Source of the DNA: JAWKZG01 sp041396125
GTDB taxonomy: Bacteria > Pseudomonadota > Gammaproteobacteria > Competibacterales > Competibacteraceae
NCBI GenBank assembly: GCA_041396125.1
Contig: JAWKZG010000009.1
Coordinates: 1-64,000 of the forward strand
Reading direction: 5' to 3'
DNA length: 64,000 bases
Of the stretch, positions 1-8,477 are shown in pieces; positions within the stretch are counted from its first letter, which is position 1, and every line of letters begins with the position of its first letter. The notes under the pieces are model-generated. The model searched no databases. It was not told where the DNA came from and saw nothing but the letters and a program-made list of their open reading frames with translations. Position numbers and translations under genes: made by a program.

Positions 1-601
1 TGCTTACTAGGGCCACGATTACCAAAGAACAACCCTTGTCAGTAAGTTCACCGAGCTCATTAGTCGATCTCAAAGTTAAGTCATATCCATGCATACTGTC
101 CACAATTCCAAACTTCGGCCATTCCAGGCATAGTGATAAATCTAGCACGGCAACACCATATTGCTCTGGGTTCAAGTCATCGCCCTCAAAAAACCCGCCC
201 TTCCCCGGTTTCAATATGTCAGCCAATTCTCTGGCGCGCTTTTCAATATCCTCAAATTGGGTCAATTGTTGTTGGTTGCTTCTCAAGGCTTTTTTTATTT
301 CACGCTTTGCTAAATAACAAGTCTCGACCAACATCTCAGGCCAATATGGCTTATCAGCGCGTGCATAACGACCAATCTCTTTCCAGACGCTTTCCATACG
401 CTCATCGATCAATAGCCTCTTCATCGGAGCCAATGTCTTTTCAACAACCCAAGCCAGCTTGGGATTGGTTTGAACGTCATCCACAGGTATGGAGAAACGT
501 TCAGCATGTGCTTCCTTTAACCGCTGTAGATAGTCATCTGATATTAATAGCGATTCGTAGTAATCAATTGCAGACTGGGGTGTCCAGGCAGGATATCTCA
601 A
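1..601 (-). CDS. Hypothetical protein, element-borne (partial at window edge)
   Basis: The minus strand is open for about 200 codons from 601 to the left edge, with no stop. The likely start is a TTG at 601-599, which overlaps the TGA stop of the integrase, so the two are probably co-transcribed and translationally coupled. The predicted protein begins L-R-Y-P-A-W-T-P-Q and is rich in charged helical sequence (KREIKKAL, FEDIEKRARELADIL). I do not recognise a family. Its position directly downstream of the integrase suggests it belongs to the integrative element that lies left of the tRNA-Met repeat at 2009. No signal peptide or membrane segment is visible. The open plus-strand frames over the same bases give low-complexity translations and are shadows. 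Confidence 0.6.
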   Translation of the reverse strand, partial: MRYPAWTPQSAIDYYESLLISDDYLQRLKEAHAERFSIPVDDVQTNPKLAWVVEKTLAPMKRLLIDERMESVWKEIGRYARADKPYWPEMLVETCYLAKREIKKALRSNQQQLTQFEDIEKRARELADILKPGKGGFFEGDDLNPEQYGVAVLDLSLCLEWPKFGIVDSMHGYDLTLRSTNELGELTDKGCSLVIVALVS

Positions 602-1853
602 GACGACACCTCCTTTTTGAATGGTGCGATTTGTCCAGATCGGTGGTCCAGTAATGCAACCGCCTTGGCTTTGTGCTCTGGAGCCAGATGTGCATAACGC
701 AAGGTCATTTGAATATCGGCATGACCTAAGAGTTCACGCACGGTATTGAGGTCGACACCTGCCATGACCAACCGACTGGCAAAATGATGCCGCAAATCAT
801 GCAGCCGAAAATTTTCAATCTGAGCGTGGCGCAGTAAATTTTTCCATGCTGTTTTGATTGTCCCTAGAGGCTCACCATTTACATTTGGAAACACCAACGC
901 TCCGCCTACTTCGCTTGTCACCGCCCACCAATCCCGCAACACTGCCAGTGCCTCGCTGTTCAGTGGCACATGGCGGGTCTGGCCGCTTTTGGCAACCGTG
1001 CCAGTCACAGTCAATTGAGCAAGCTTAAAATCCACCCGATCCCAGGTAAGATTGAACGCTTCACCACGACGCAACCCCGTGTTCATCAGCAGCAGTACGA
1101 GCGGTTTCAAGTAGTCAACGTATGCGATATTGTCTAAATCTAACAAAGGATCAAAGCCTCGCTCACGACGCCATTGGTTGGCCGATGCACGCTCACGACG
1201 AATCCTTGCCTCACGAGCGTCTAGCGCCGCGCGCAACCGCCCCTCCTCGTCCAAGGTCAAGTAGCGGATAATGGGATTCGTGTCCAACTTTAACGGCTTG
1301 ACACTCGCCATCGGATTTTCTGGAATCAGTCCCCATTCAACCGCTTTCGATAGCGCCGCTTTTAGTCCTGCCACATAGCGATTGACGCTACTTCGTTTTT
1401 GACCACTGTTGAGCCGGCTTGAGCGCCATTTCTCAATCAGCCACGGCGTCAAATCCGAAAGTTTTTCATTTTGAAACACCGCAAAGGCCGCCTGTAATGC
1501 TACGACTGTAGCCTCACCGCGTTTGCGATTGACTCTGACCCAAAGGGCCGTATTCCGATTCAGGAAGCTACCAAGCGTATGCGCTTTGCGTGCCTTACGC
1601 AGCATCATCGGATCTGTTCCCTGCATAGCTTGGGCCAGGTCTCCTTGGCAGGTCGCGGGCTTGGGCTGCGGTGTAAAGTTCAGTGCTACCGAGTGTGATC
1701 CGCTTACCTCGACCGTACTCGACGATATAACTCATGCTGCCCGAGGGCTGGACCCGCAGCAAGAAGCCTTTTTAGCCGAGTATCACGAATCTCAAATGGC
1801 TTGGAGCGGGGTTTAGTGGTTGCAACAAGGCGGTTACCAATAATTGCTTGCAT
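598..1853 (-). CDS. Tyrosine recombinase/integrase of first element (frameshifted)
   Basis: Site-specific recombinase that would integrate and excise the element to its left at the tRNA-Met site. The 342-codon open part (1626-598) carries the catalytic core: first Arg in TGLRRGEAF, HDLRHHFAS with the His-x-x-Arg pair, then GHADIQMTLRYAH with the second His and the Tyr nucleophile. The arm-binding N-terminus is present but split: ATG at 1853 opens MQAIIGNRLV, and two frame changes (near 1760 and 1650) are needed to read SYIVEYGRGKRITLG and AAQARD into the core. A third local wobble is seen near FLNR. The start lies about 155 bases from the att repeat at 2009, and the gene reads away from it, as does the second integrase. 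Confidence 0.85.
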
Positions 1854-2008
1854 AGTTAAGTCCAAACATTCTGTAAGTGAACTATAAGTGCAAACTAATT
1901 ATAAATCAGTAGATTTCGGTGAACCAGAGGGAACAAACTAAAACATATATCTATATGTTTTAATTATATATTATTGATCATTATGTTATACAGCGGTATA
2001 TTACCGTC

Positions 2009-2059
2009 ACTCATAATGATGGGGTCCCTAGTTCGAATCTAGGCATAGCCACCAATTTT
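2009..2059 (+). other. Attachment site 1: 3' half of tRNA-Met
   Basis: These 51 bases are identical to 21795-21845. They match the 3' half of elongator tRNA-Met: anticodon loop CTCATAA with CAT, T-arm CCTAG-TTCGAAT-CTAGG, acceptor CATAGCC, discriminator A and CCA. The 5' half is absent: bases 1981-2008 do not form the D-arm or acceptor. This is therefore an integration junction, not a tRNA gene; the complete tRNA should lie left of the window. The bases just to the right (CAAAGACTTACGCTAAAT) are shared with the third copy near 25594. Confidence 0.85.
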
Positions 2060-2261
2060 CAAAGACTTACGCTAAATTGTAAATTTTTTATTTTATCGGA
2101 GGCCACCGAGGCCACGGTATTTTCAAATCCCCATTATTTTGCATAGCAGCACGTTGCACTTAATACTCGCAACATTAGCCAAACTCTGGCGAATTGCCGC
2201 TCGACCTATTCATAACAATAAATAGCGCGATTTTCATGGTCAGCGTTGTCGCTGACACAAT
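2060..2261. other. Left end of second element, no gene
   Basis: No open frame is convincing here. AGGCCACCG/AGGCCACGG at 2099-2117 holds two GGCCAC units 9 bases apart. Similar GGCCAC units recur next to the other end of this element (21647-21675), so these may be recombinase arm sites. That is inference from the repeat alone. Confidence 0.3.
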
Positions 2262-2486
2262 TCACAAGCTGCTTACCGGGCAATTGCGCGGATAGATAGT
2301 CGTTCGACTCAGCCCACTCCCAGGTTGTAGCTGGCCGCCATATTCCTCCTGTCGCGACAGCGAATGGCGTAATTGACGCAGTTCGTCATCACTCAACAAA
2401 TCGAGCCGCCATGTCGATTTTGTGTTTGTGGTGGAAGTGATTTCCAGACCCGAGTGGATTCGCCGCTTAAGCTGTAGTGCGCTCAA
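2262..2486 (-). CDS. Small hypothetical protein
   Basis: A 74-codon frame whose middle (TWRLDLLSDDELRQLRHSL) looks like genuine helical protein. It resembles the short Arg/Leu-rich proteins often found beside DUF5681 genes in phage-like clusters, but I cannot name a family. It lies downstream of the DUF5681 gene on the same strand. Between them, 2776-2500 shows another frame reading KIIDISDFQISEREFLAIFR without a clear start, so this stretch may be a damaged gene or a frame-shifted extension of its neighbour. Confidence 0.35.
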   Translation of the reverse strand: MSALQLKRRIHSGLEITSTTNTKSTWRLDLLSDDELRQLRHSLSRQEEYGGQLQPGSGLSRTTIYPRNCPVSSL

Positions 2487-2776
2487 TGCTTTGCCTATAT
2501 GTGCAGCGCCCGCTAAATGCCAGGCTGCTGACTGCGCTTGATACCGAACAATTTGATCACCTCGTGATCATCGCCGCTAAAACGTCAAGTCACCTTTTGA
2601 GTATTGCCATACCTTAGCCTCAAGGGGTGCAATCCTTATGATTGATCACGTCCTGAGTGCTTTGAGTTACCTTCTCGGAATATCGCCAAAAATTCGCGTT
2701 CACTGATTTGAAAATCGCTGATATCGATAATTTTACCCGGTTGACCCTGCAGCCGCTCCAGCTCTCTACCCGCCGT

Positions 2777-3184
2777 TCAAGTCGATGCATGGGCTTGCTC
2801 CAGCGCCTCAACTCGGCGTGCCAATTCGTCAGTCTCGATAATCTTGGCTTGAGCAGCTACAGCAGACAGCAATTGCTGCGTTTGCTGGGGTGACAACATA
2901 CCTGCAGCAGCAGCCTGCAGAATTGCATTGCCGGCATCTGCCAACGGTGCATCCTTTGGAAAGGGGAACGCTACGGGGGAGTCAGTTGCCTTGATCGGCG
3001 GACAGATGCGCTCCAGGCAGAGTCGCAGTGCAGTTGTGTCACCCTCTAATGCCAGATCTACTACTTTCTGAACCAGACTATCAGCATGTGGCTCCAACAG
3101 TTTGCGGTACTGGGTGCGCTTATCCGCAACGCCCTTGGGGCGGCCTTTGGGATTGCCACTTTCGCCTGTTTTAAATCGTGCCAT
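2777..3184 (-). CDS. DUF5681 domain protein
   Basis: 135 residues. The N-terminus, FKTGESGNPKGRPKG, is the hallmark of DUF5681, a domain found at the start of small phage- or element-borne proteins that are often near terminase genes. The rest is helical, with an Ala/Gln-rich stretch (residues ~85-115) and a C-terminal heptad-like region ending ELARRVEALEQA. It follows two small genes on the same strand (stop at 3192, start at 3184) and probably shares their transcript. Function is unknown; a link to DNA packaging or small-terminase-like work is only suggested by usual context. No terminase is recognisable nearby. Confidence 0.7.
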   Translation of the reverse strand: MARFKTGESGNPKGRPKGVADKRTQYRKLLEPHADSLVQKVVDLALEGDTTALRLCLERICPPIKATDSPVAFPFPKDAPLADAGNAILQAAAAGMLSPQQTQQLLSAVAAQAKIIETDELARRVEALEQAHAST

Positions 3185-3191
3185 CTGCTGT

Positions 3192-3386
3192 TCACCTGTT
3201 CAGATCAGGCATTGGCGCTTTGTCAGGTACGATCAGCACCGGCCTACCTACCCTCTCAGTCGCGTTCATGACAAGCTCATGCTGAGTGATAGCATCTGCC
3301 TCATACGGTATAACAACAACGCTTACAAGCAGATCAGCGGCGTTGCTGAGTTGTTCCAAGAATAAAATTCGGTTTTTGATATCCAT
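3192..3386 (-). CDS. Small hypothetical protein of DUF5681 cluster
   Basis: About 64 residues if started at the Met of MDIKNRILFLEQ (3386); an earlier Met at 3416 overlaps the upstream gene by four bases. The layout is N-terminal helix, then LVSVVVIPYEAD and VGRPVLIVPDKAP, a small alpha/beta pattern common to short proteins beside DUF5681 genes. No catalytic motif is visible. It is packed tightly with both neighbours, which supports it as real. Confidence 0.5.
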   Translation of the reverse strand: MDIKNRILFLEQLSNAADLLVSVVVIPYEADAITQHELVMNATERVGRPVLIVPDKAPMPDLNR

Positions 3387-3412
3387 ACCCTGGCCTCTTA
3401 GACTGAAACGCA

Positions 3413-3595
3413 TCAAATAATAACGACAGGTGACAATCCAGGTTCAGCGCTGAGGTTACCGTGTGCCTGACTGACATCGGTGAGTAGTCGCGTTGCCATT
3501 GCCTCTTCGGCATCAGCCGGTAAAATGATCAACTGCGGCCGATAGACTTGGCGTACATGGCATTCAAGTTTTTGAATCTGGCGAATCAGCATCAT
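3413..3595 (-). CDS. Small hypothetical protein of DUF5681 cluster
   Basis: About 60 residues from the Met pair at 3595/3592 (MLIRQIQKLE); an upstream Met at 3655 gives a less protein-like extension. The sequence RPQLIILPADAEEAMATRLL resembles its downstream neighbour in general pattern (N-terminal helix, then a hydrophobic strand ending in a loop). Its stop overlaps the longer start of the next gene. Function unknown. Confidence 0.4.
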   Translation of the reverse strand: MMLIRQIQKLECHVRQVYRPQLIILPADAEEAMATRLLTDVSQAHGNLSAEPGLSPVVII

Positions 3596-3655
3596 TGTTG
3601 TTACCGCAAGCCCATTACCGTGCTTGTGGCTTTTTCGCTCAAAAACAGGTGACAA

Positions 3656-4294
3656 ATCGCTTCTCTAACTCGTTGTCCAGCTTCTGGACTGATGCGTTCT
3701 ATACGATAAGGCGATCATTTTTGTCAGACCCAAATTGCCATTCCATTAAACACAAGCATAGGCCTGTAGTTTACTACAGAGTTTGATGATATTCAGGTTC
3801 CTGATGTGCATCCATTTTGCTGTACATGCAGACTTTACTCACCGCTGAGTCTTGCACCCACATGGCGACAATACTATTGGCATCAATCACGCCAATAATG
3901 CAAAGCCCGGCTATTTATCCAAAGCATAAGCAAGGAAGCACCGTATCGTTGCGACAAACAGCCATCTGGGTGGCGCTATAGCCGCTATCAGACAACACAA
4001 TCAACTAACTGCTTCTGGCCTAGCGAGTGATGCTGGCAGCGCAAATTGCGAGGTCTATCATGCTCATTTTGATTTATTAACTTAATAATATTAAAACAGG
4101 TACAAAGGTAACCCCCAGCGTATGGAATCGATCTTCCTCTGAAATAACCGGTTCGGATCGGTAAGAATCGTTTTATTTAACATGTCAACTCAGTATATTT
4201 TGAAGCACTTTTCACTTTGGGAAGGTGTGTCTCGGTTCCCTTTTCGCCCCTAGCAGACGTGATCACAAACCCAAACACCTGTGGAGCATAAAAA
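3656..4294. other. Intergenic region between leftward cluster and rightward defence operon
   Basis: About 640 bases without a convincing gene. On the minus strand between 4060 and 3790 short protein-like pieces appear in different frames (GYSATQMAVCRND, then ANSIVAMWVQDSAVSKV), which suggests a decayed gene upstream of the DUF5681 cluster, but they cannot be joined with confidence. The last 100 bases should hold the promoter of the defence operon; they are AT-rich, but I do not see a clear sigma-70 pair. GTGGAG at 4280-4285 is a fair ribosome site for the gene at 4295. Confidence 0.35.
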
Positions 4295-4504
4295 ATGAAC
4301 AAGATGGAAAACCACTGGTTATCAATAAATAAGATTTGTAAGCATCTAGGCGTCAGCAATGACACCGCGTACAAAAGAATTGACAAGCACAACATGCCTG
4401 CTCCCCGCATGGGGTATCTTTGGAAGTTCAAGAAATATCAGGTTGATGCCTGGGTTGAGGCTGGTAGTGCGATGGACCACAACAAGAAGGGTTCTGACGA
4501 ATGA
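4295..4504 (+). CDS. Helix-turn-helix (excisionase/MerR-like) protein
   Basis: 69 residues. The N-terminal two thirds is a winged-helix/HTH_17-type DNA-binding fold: WLSINKICKHLGVSNDTAY is the helix-turn-helix, and MGYLWKFKKYQVDAWVE is the wing and following helix typical of excisionase-family proteins. It overlaps the start of the helicase gene by four bases (ATGA), so the two are coupled. A short HTH protein at the head of a defence operon is likely to be its regulator or a DNA-recognition partner of the helicase; that role is inferred from position. The frame is intact and has a plausible ribosome site. Confidence 0.7.
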   Translation: MNKMENHWLSINKICKHLGVSNDTAYKRIDKHNMPAPRMGYLWKFKKYQVDAWVEAGSAMDHNKKGSDE

Positions 4505-7500
4505 AGATCATCGACAACATTAATTCTTTGCTGGGCGACGATCTGAAGGCTTCCATCCACCCCAAGGCCAAATTGAAGATCGCGGCATCGTGCTTTTCGA
4601 TCTATGCCTATGAAGCTTTAAAGTCCGAGCTCGCAAAGATTGAGTCGTTGGAATTCATCTTCACGGCACCGACCTTCGTTCCCAACGAAGTCACCGACAA
4701 ACTCAGAAAAGAACGCCGAGAGTTTTTTATCCCCAAGGCCAACCGGGAACGCAGCCTCTACGGCTCCGAATTTGAAATCCAGCTTCGCAATAAGCTCACC
4801 CAACGTGCTATTGCCCGCGAGTGCGCCGAATGGATGCGCCGCAAAGCCAGATTCCGCTCCAACAAAACCAAATCCCCGATGCAGCAGTTTGCCTGCATTC
4901 AGGGGCCTTCGCTGGAAGCGGCATATATGCCTTTGCATGGTTTCACCGCCGTGGATCTGGGATATCAGCAAGGTGATGCCGTTTCCAACATCGTCAACCG
5001 GGTAGACGAGACGGCCTTTACGTCGACATACCTTCAGCTTTTTGACCAGATCTGGAGTGACCCGACAAAACTTGAAGATGTGACCACCGCGATCTGTGAT
5101 CATATCGCGTCGGTCTATCAGGAAAATTCACCCGAGCGCATCTATTTCCTGATGCTCTACAACATCTTCAGTGATTTCCTAGATGATATCGACGAAGACG
5201 TCCTTCCCAACGACCGCACGGGTTATCAGGATACGCTGGTCTGGAACAAGCTTTTCAACTTTCAGCGTGATGCCGCCATAGGCATTATCAACAAGCTGGA
5301 AACCTACAACGGCTGCATCCTGGCCGACAGCGTGGGGCTTGGTAAAACATTCACGGCTCTGGCCGTTGTGAAATATTACGAACTGCGCAACCGTTCGGTG
5401 CTTGTTCTGTGCCCCAAGAAACTCGCGGACAACTGGCTGAATTACAACAGCAACCTGACGACCAACATCTTCTCCAGGGATCGCTTCAATTATGACGTTC
5501 TGTGCCACACCGACCTGTCCCGCAACTCCGGAGAGTCGTTCGGCATTCCTCTGAACCGCGTTAACTGGGGCAATTACGATCTGGTCGTCATCGATGAATC
5601 GCATAATTTCCGCAACAACGATGCCGTTAAAGACCGGGAAACCCGCTATCAGAAGCTGATGAACCAGGTCGTCCGCCAGGGCGTTAAAACCAAGGTTCTG
5701 ATGCTGTCCGCCACCCCGGTCAATAACCGCTTCAATGATCTGCGCAACCAACTCGCGCTGGCTTACGAAGGCGACTCTGAAAATCTCAGCAAGAAGCTGC
5801 GCACGGGCAGATCGGTGGAAGAAATCTTCCGCAATGCCCAAACGGTCTTCAACCAGTGGTCAAAACTGGCACCCGAGGATCGCACGGCGCGGGCTATTCT
5901 GGATTCCCTTGATTTTGACTTCTTTGAACTGCTTGACAGCGTCACCATTGCCCGTTCGCGCAAGCACATCCAGACCTTCTACGACACCAGTGACATAGGC
6001 CAGTTTCCCGAGCGCCGCAAACCGCTGTCATTCCATTCGCCACTGACCGGGCGCACGGATGTCATGAGCTTTAACGAGATCTTTGAACAGCTCTCGCTGC
6101 TCAAGCTCGCCGTTTATGCCCCGATCAGCTACATCCTGCCCAGTCGGCTCAAAAAATATGAAGACCTGTACGACACGCAGGTGGAAGGTGGCAAAGGGAA
6201 GCTGAAGCAGGCGGACCGCGAACGAAGCCTGCAGGCATTGATGACGACCAATCTGCTCAAGCGTCTGGAAAGCTCGGTTGAGGCTTTTCGACTTACCTTG
6301 AAAAGCCTGCGCGACAACCACAGCCGCACCCTGAGCAAAATCAATTCATTCAAGGTCGCAGGCGATGCTGGCAGCGTCTCTGACTGGACCGATAGCCTGG
6401 CAAACCTCGAAGCCGAGGAGGACGATATCCCAGTTCCGGATGACGCCGAGATCGGCGGCAAGGTGAAGATAAACCTTGCCGACATGGATCTTCCATCATG
6501 GGAACATGACCTGAAGGTTGATCTGGAATTCATTAACGCCTTGCTGGAGTCCATGGCAAAAGTCACACCCGAGGACGACGCCAAGCTGCAACACCTGAAA
6601 GCCCTGATTCTCAGCAAGATTGAAAACCCTATCAATGACGGCAATAGAAAAGTCCTTGTTTTTACTGCCTTCGCCGATACAGCGAATTACCTCTACAACA
6701 ACCTAGCGGACACCCTACTGGCAACGCAGAGGCTGCACACCGGAAAAGTAACCGGCAAGGATGCGCCGAAATCAACACTCAGAAAGAACTATGATTTCCA
6801 GTCGCTCTTGACGCTTTTCTCTCCTCGCGCCAAGGAGAAGGCTCAGGTGTTGCCAAATGAACCAGCTGAATTGGACCTGCTGATTGGCACCGACTGTATC
6901 TCCGAAGGGCAGAACCTTCAGGACTGCGATTACCTGGTCAACTATGACATCCACTGGAATCCGGTTCGCATCATTCAGCGATTCGGCCGGATCGACCGCA
7001 TCGGCTCCATCAACAAGACCATCCAGCTGGTGAACTATTGGCCCGACATTTCTCTGGATGAATACATCAATCTCAAGGAACGGGTTGAAAACCGGATGGT
7101 CATTGCCGACGTGACGGCCACCGGCGACGACAACGTCCTCACGGCAAAAAGCAGTGAGATTTCGTATCGAAAGGAGCAACTCCGGCGCTTGCAGGAAGAG
7201 GTGATCGAACTGGAAGACCTTAAAACGGGTGTTTCCATCACCGATCTCGGCCTGAACGACTTCCGGATGGATCTGCTGAACTATGTCAAAACCAATGGCG
7301 ACCTTGCCAACGTGCCCAATGGCATGCATGCGGTTGTCCCAGCCAGGCCCGCAATGGGATTGCACCCTGGGGTCATCTTTGCCCTGCGCAACCGCAATCA
7401 TGAGGTCAACATCAATCAGCAGAACCGGCTGCATCCTTACTACCTGATCTACATCTCTGGCGACGGCCAGGTCATCGCCAACCACACCGAGGTCAAACCA

Positions 7501-7773
7501 CTGCTAGACCTGGTTCGATCCAGCTGCAAGGGACAACCGGAACCCATTCAGGCGGTCTGCCGCCTCTTCAATCAGCAGACCGACGAAGGCCGGAACATGA
7601 AGGCTTGTTCCGACCTGCTGAGTACCGCGATCCGCTCGATGATCGACGTCAAGGAGGAAAAGGATCTGGACAGCTTGTTCTCTGGCGGCAGAACCACCGC
7701 CCTGGTGAACACTATCGCCGGGCTCGATGACTTTGAGCTCGTCGCCTTTCTCGTGGTGCAGGAGGAAGGATGA
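4501..7773 (+). CDS. SNF2/RapA-type helicase, probable defence protein
   Basis: 1090 residues, intact. ATP-dependent DNA translocase or helicase of superfamily 2. The helicase core starts near residue 255. ADSVGLGKT (residues ~275-283) is Walker A, DESH at 365-368 is motif II, MLSATPVNNRF is motif III, IGTDCISEGQNLQ is in the second RecA lobe, and QRFGRIDRIGS (~825) is motif VI. The first 250 residues (KLKIAASCFSIYAYEAL onward) resemble the phospholipase-D-like N-terminal region of some defence helicases, but I see no complete HxK motif. A long acidic, helical insertion separates the two lobes. The downstream gene starts inside its stop. Its role is probably DNA scanning or remodelling with the following DUF4391 and type III proteins. 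Confidence 0.85.
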   Translation: MKIIDNINSLLGDDLKASIHPKAKLKIAASCFSIYAYEALKSELAKIESLEFIFTAPTFVPNEVTDKLRKERREFFIPKANRERSLYGSEFEIQLRNKLTQRAIARECAEWMRRKARFRSNKTKSPMQQFACIQGPSLEAAYMPLHGFTAVDLGYQQGDAVSNIVNRVDETAFTSTYLQLFDQIWSDPTKLEDVTTAICDHIASVYQENSPERIYFLMLYNIFSDFLDDIDEDVLPNDRTGYQDTLVWNKLFNFQRDAAIGIINKLETYNGCILADSVGLGKTFTALAVVKYYELRNRSVLVLCPKKLADNWLNYNSNLTTNIFSRDRFNYDVLCHTDLSRNSGESFGIPLNRVNWGNYDLVVIDESHNFRNNDAVKDRETRYQKLMNQVVRQGVKTKVLMLSATPVNNRFNDLRNQLALAYEGDSENLSKKLRTGRSVEEIFRNAQTVFNQWSKLAPEDRTARAILDSLDFDFFELLDSVTIARSRKHIQTFYDTSDIGQFPERRKPLSFHSPLTGRTDVMSFNEIFEQLSLLKLAVYAPISYILPSRLKKYEDLYDTQVEGGKGKLKQADRERSLQALMTTNLLKRLESSVEAFRLTLKSLRDNHSRTLSKINSFKVAGDAGSVSDWTDSLANLEAEEDDIPVPDDAEIGGKVKINLADMDLPSWEHDLKVDLEFINALLESMAKVTPEDDAKLQHLKALILSKIENPINDGNRKVLVFTAFADTANYLYNNLADTLLATQRLHTGKVTGKDAPKSTLRKNYDFQSLLTLFSPRAKEKAQVLPNEPAELDLLIGTDCISEGQNLQDCDYLVNYDIHWNPVRIIQRFGRIDRIGSINKTIQLVNYWPDISLDEYINLKERVENRMVIADVTATGDDNVLTAKSSEISYRKEQLRRLQEEVIELEDLKTGVSITDLGLNDFRMDLLNYVKTNGDLANVPNGMHAVVPARPAMGLHPGVIFALRNRNHEVNINQQNRLHPYYLIYISGDGQVIANHTEVKPLLDLVRSSCKGQPEPIQAVCRLFNQQTDEGRNMKACSDLLSTAIRSMIDVKEEKDLDSLFSGGRTTALVNTIAGLDDFELVAFLVVQEEG

Positions 7774-8468
7774 CAGCCGTGCTCTTCGACTATCCAAAGA
7801 AAGCCGCCTTCGGACGCGTGCTGCCCAAGAACAAAATCTACGAGCACGGAAGCGTAAGTAGCGCCGTCAGACAGTTGTTTGTACGGCAGGTGGAACAGAT
7901 TGTCTGGCAGCACAAGCTTGCCCCGGAGACAGTCAACCTGAAGGCATCAAAGGCCGTGCCTGAAATCCAGATCTTCAGTATCACGCTCAAGGGGGACGAA
8001 CTCAAACCCGAGGTGCTGCGCTGCATTGACCTGGCCATTCCCTTCCCGATCATTTTTGAGCTTCGGTTCGACGGGAAAGTAAAACCTGTCGCCGCCTTTA
8101 AGCGGCCGAGTGAATCGGATGCCAGCAAGTGGGTCATCAGCGAATATTTCGATGGCGATTGGACAGCCACCGATACGCCACGCAAGCCCCTGCCGATGGT
8201 TTTCGACCTCGAGGCGCTTTACGGCCATTTGCTGATGCCCCTGATGCCGTACCCGGCACGGCCGGGCGAAGACCTGCAAAAGCGGGTGGAACGGATGGAA
8301 CGCATTCGGCTCAAGCACCGGGAGCTGGAGCGTTGCGAGGCCCGGCTCCGGAAAGAGAAACAATTTAACCGCAAGGTCGCAATCAACGCCGAGCTGCGTG
8401 ACCTGAAACAAGAACTTGAAAATCTGACCCGTCCGCTGTCTGCCAGCGGGGCGGCAGTCACACCCTAA
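7770..8468 (+). CDS. DUF4391 domain protein
   Basis: 232 residues. It overlaps the helicase stop by four bases (ATGA), so the two are translated together. The N-terminal ~160 residues match the DUF4391 pattern: FDYPKKAAFGRVLPKNKIYEHG at the start, QIFSITLKGDELKPEVL in the middle and IPFPIIFELRFDGKV as the core strands. Residues ~175-225 form a charged coiled coil (RMERIRLKHRELERCEARL), a likely contact surface. The biochemical function of DUF4391 is not established; it recurs next to helicases and methylases in defence loci. The frame is intact and has normal codon use. Ten bases separate it from the methyltransferase gene. Confidence 0.75.
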   Translation: MTAVLFDYPKKAAFGRVLPKNKIYEHGSVSSAVRQLFVRQVEQIVWQHKLAPETVNLKASKAVPEIQIFSITLKGDELKPEVLRCIDLAIPFPIIFELRFDGKVKPVAAFKRPSESDASKWVISEYFDGDWTATDTPRKPLPMVFDLEALYGHLLMPLMPYPARPGEDLQKRVERMERIRLKHRELERCEARLRKEKQFNRKVAINAELRDLKQELENLTRPLSASGAAVTP

Positions 8469-8477
8469 AGGACGGAC

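Noticed and set aside
2009..2059. Complete tRNA-Met gene
   Set aside because: Only the half from the anticodon to CCA is present; the upstream bases do not form the D-arm or the 5' acceptor strand.
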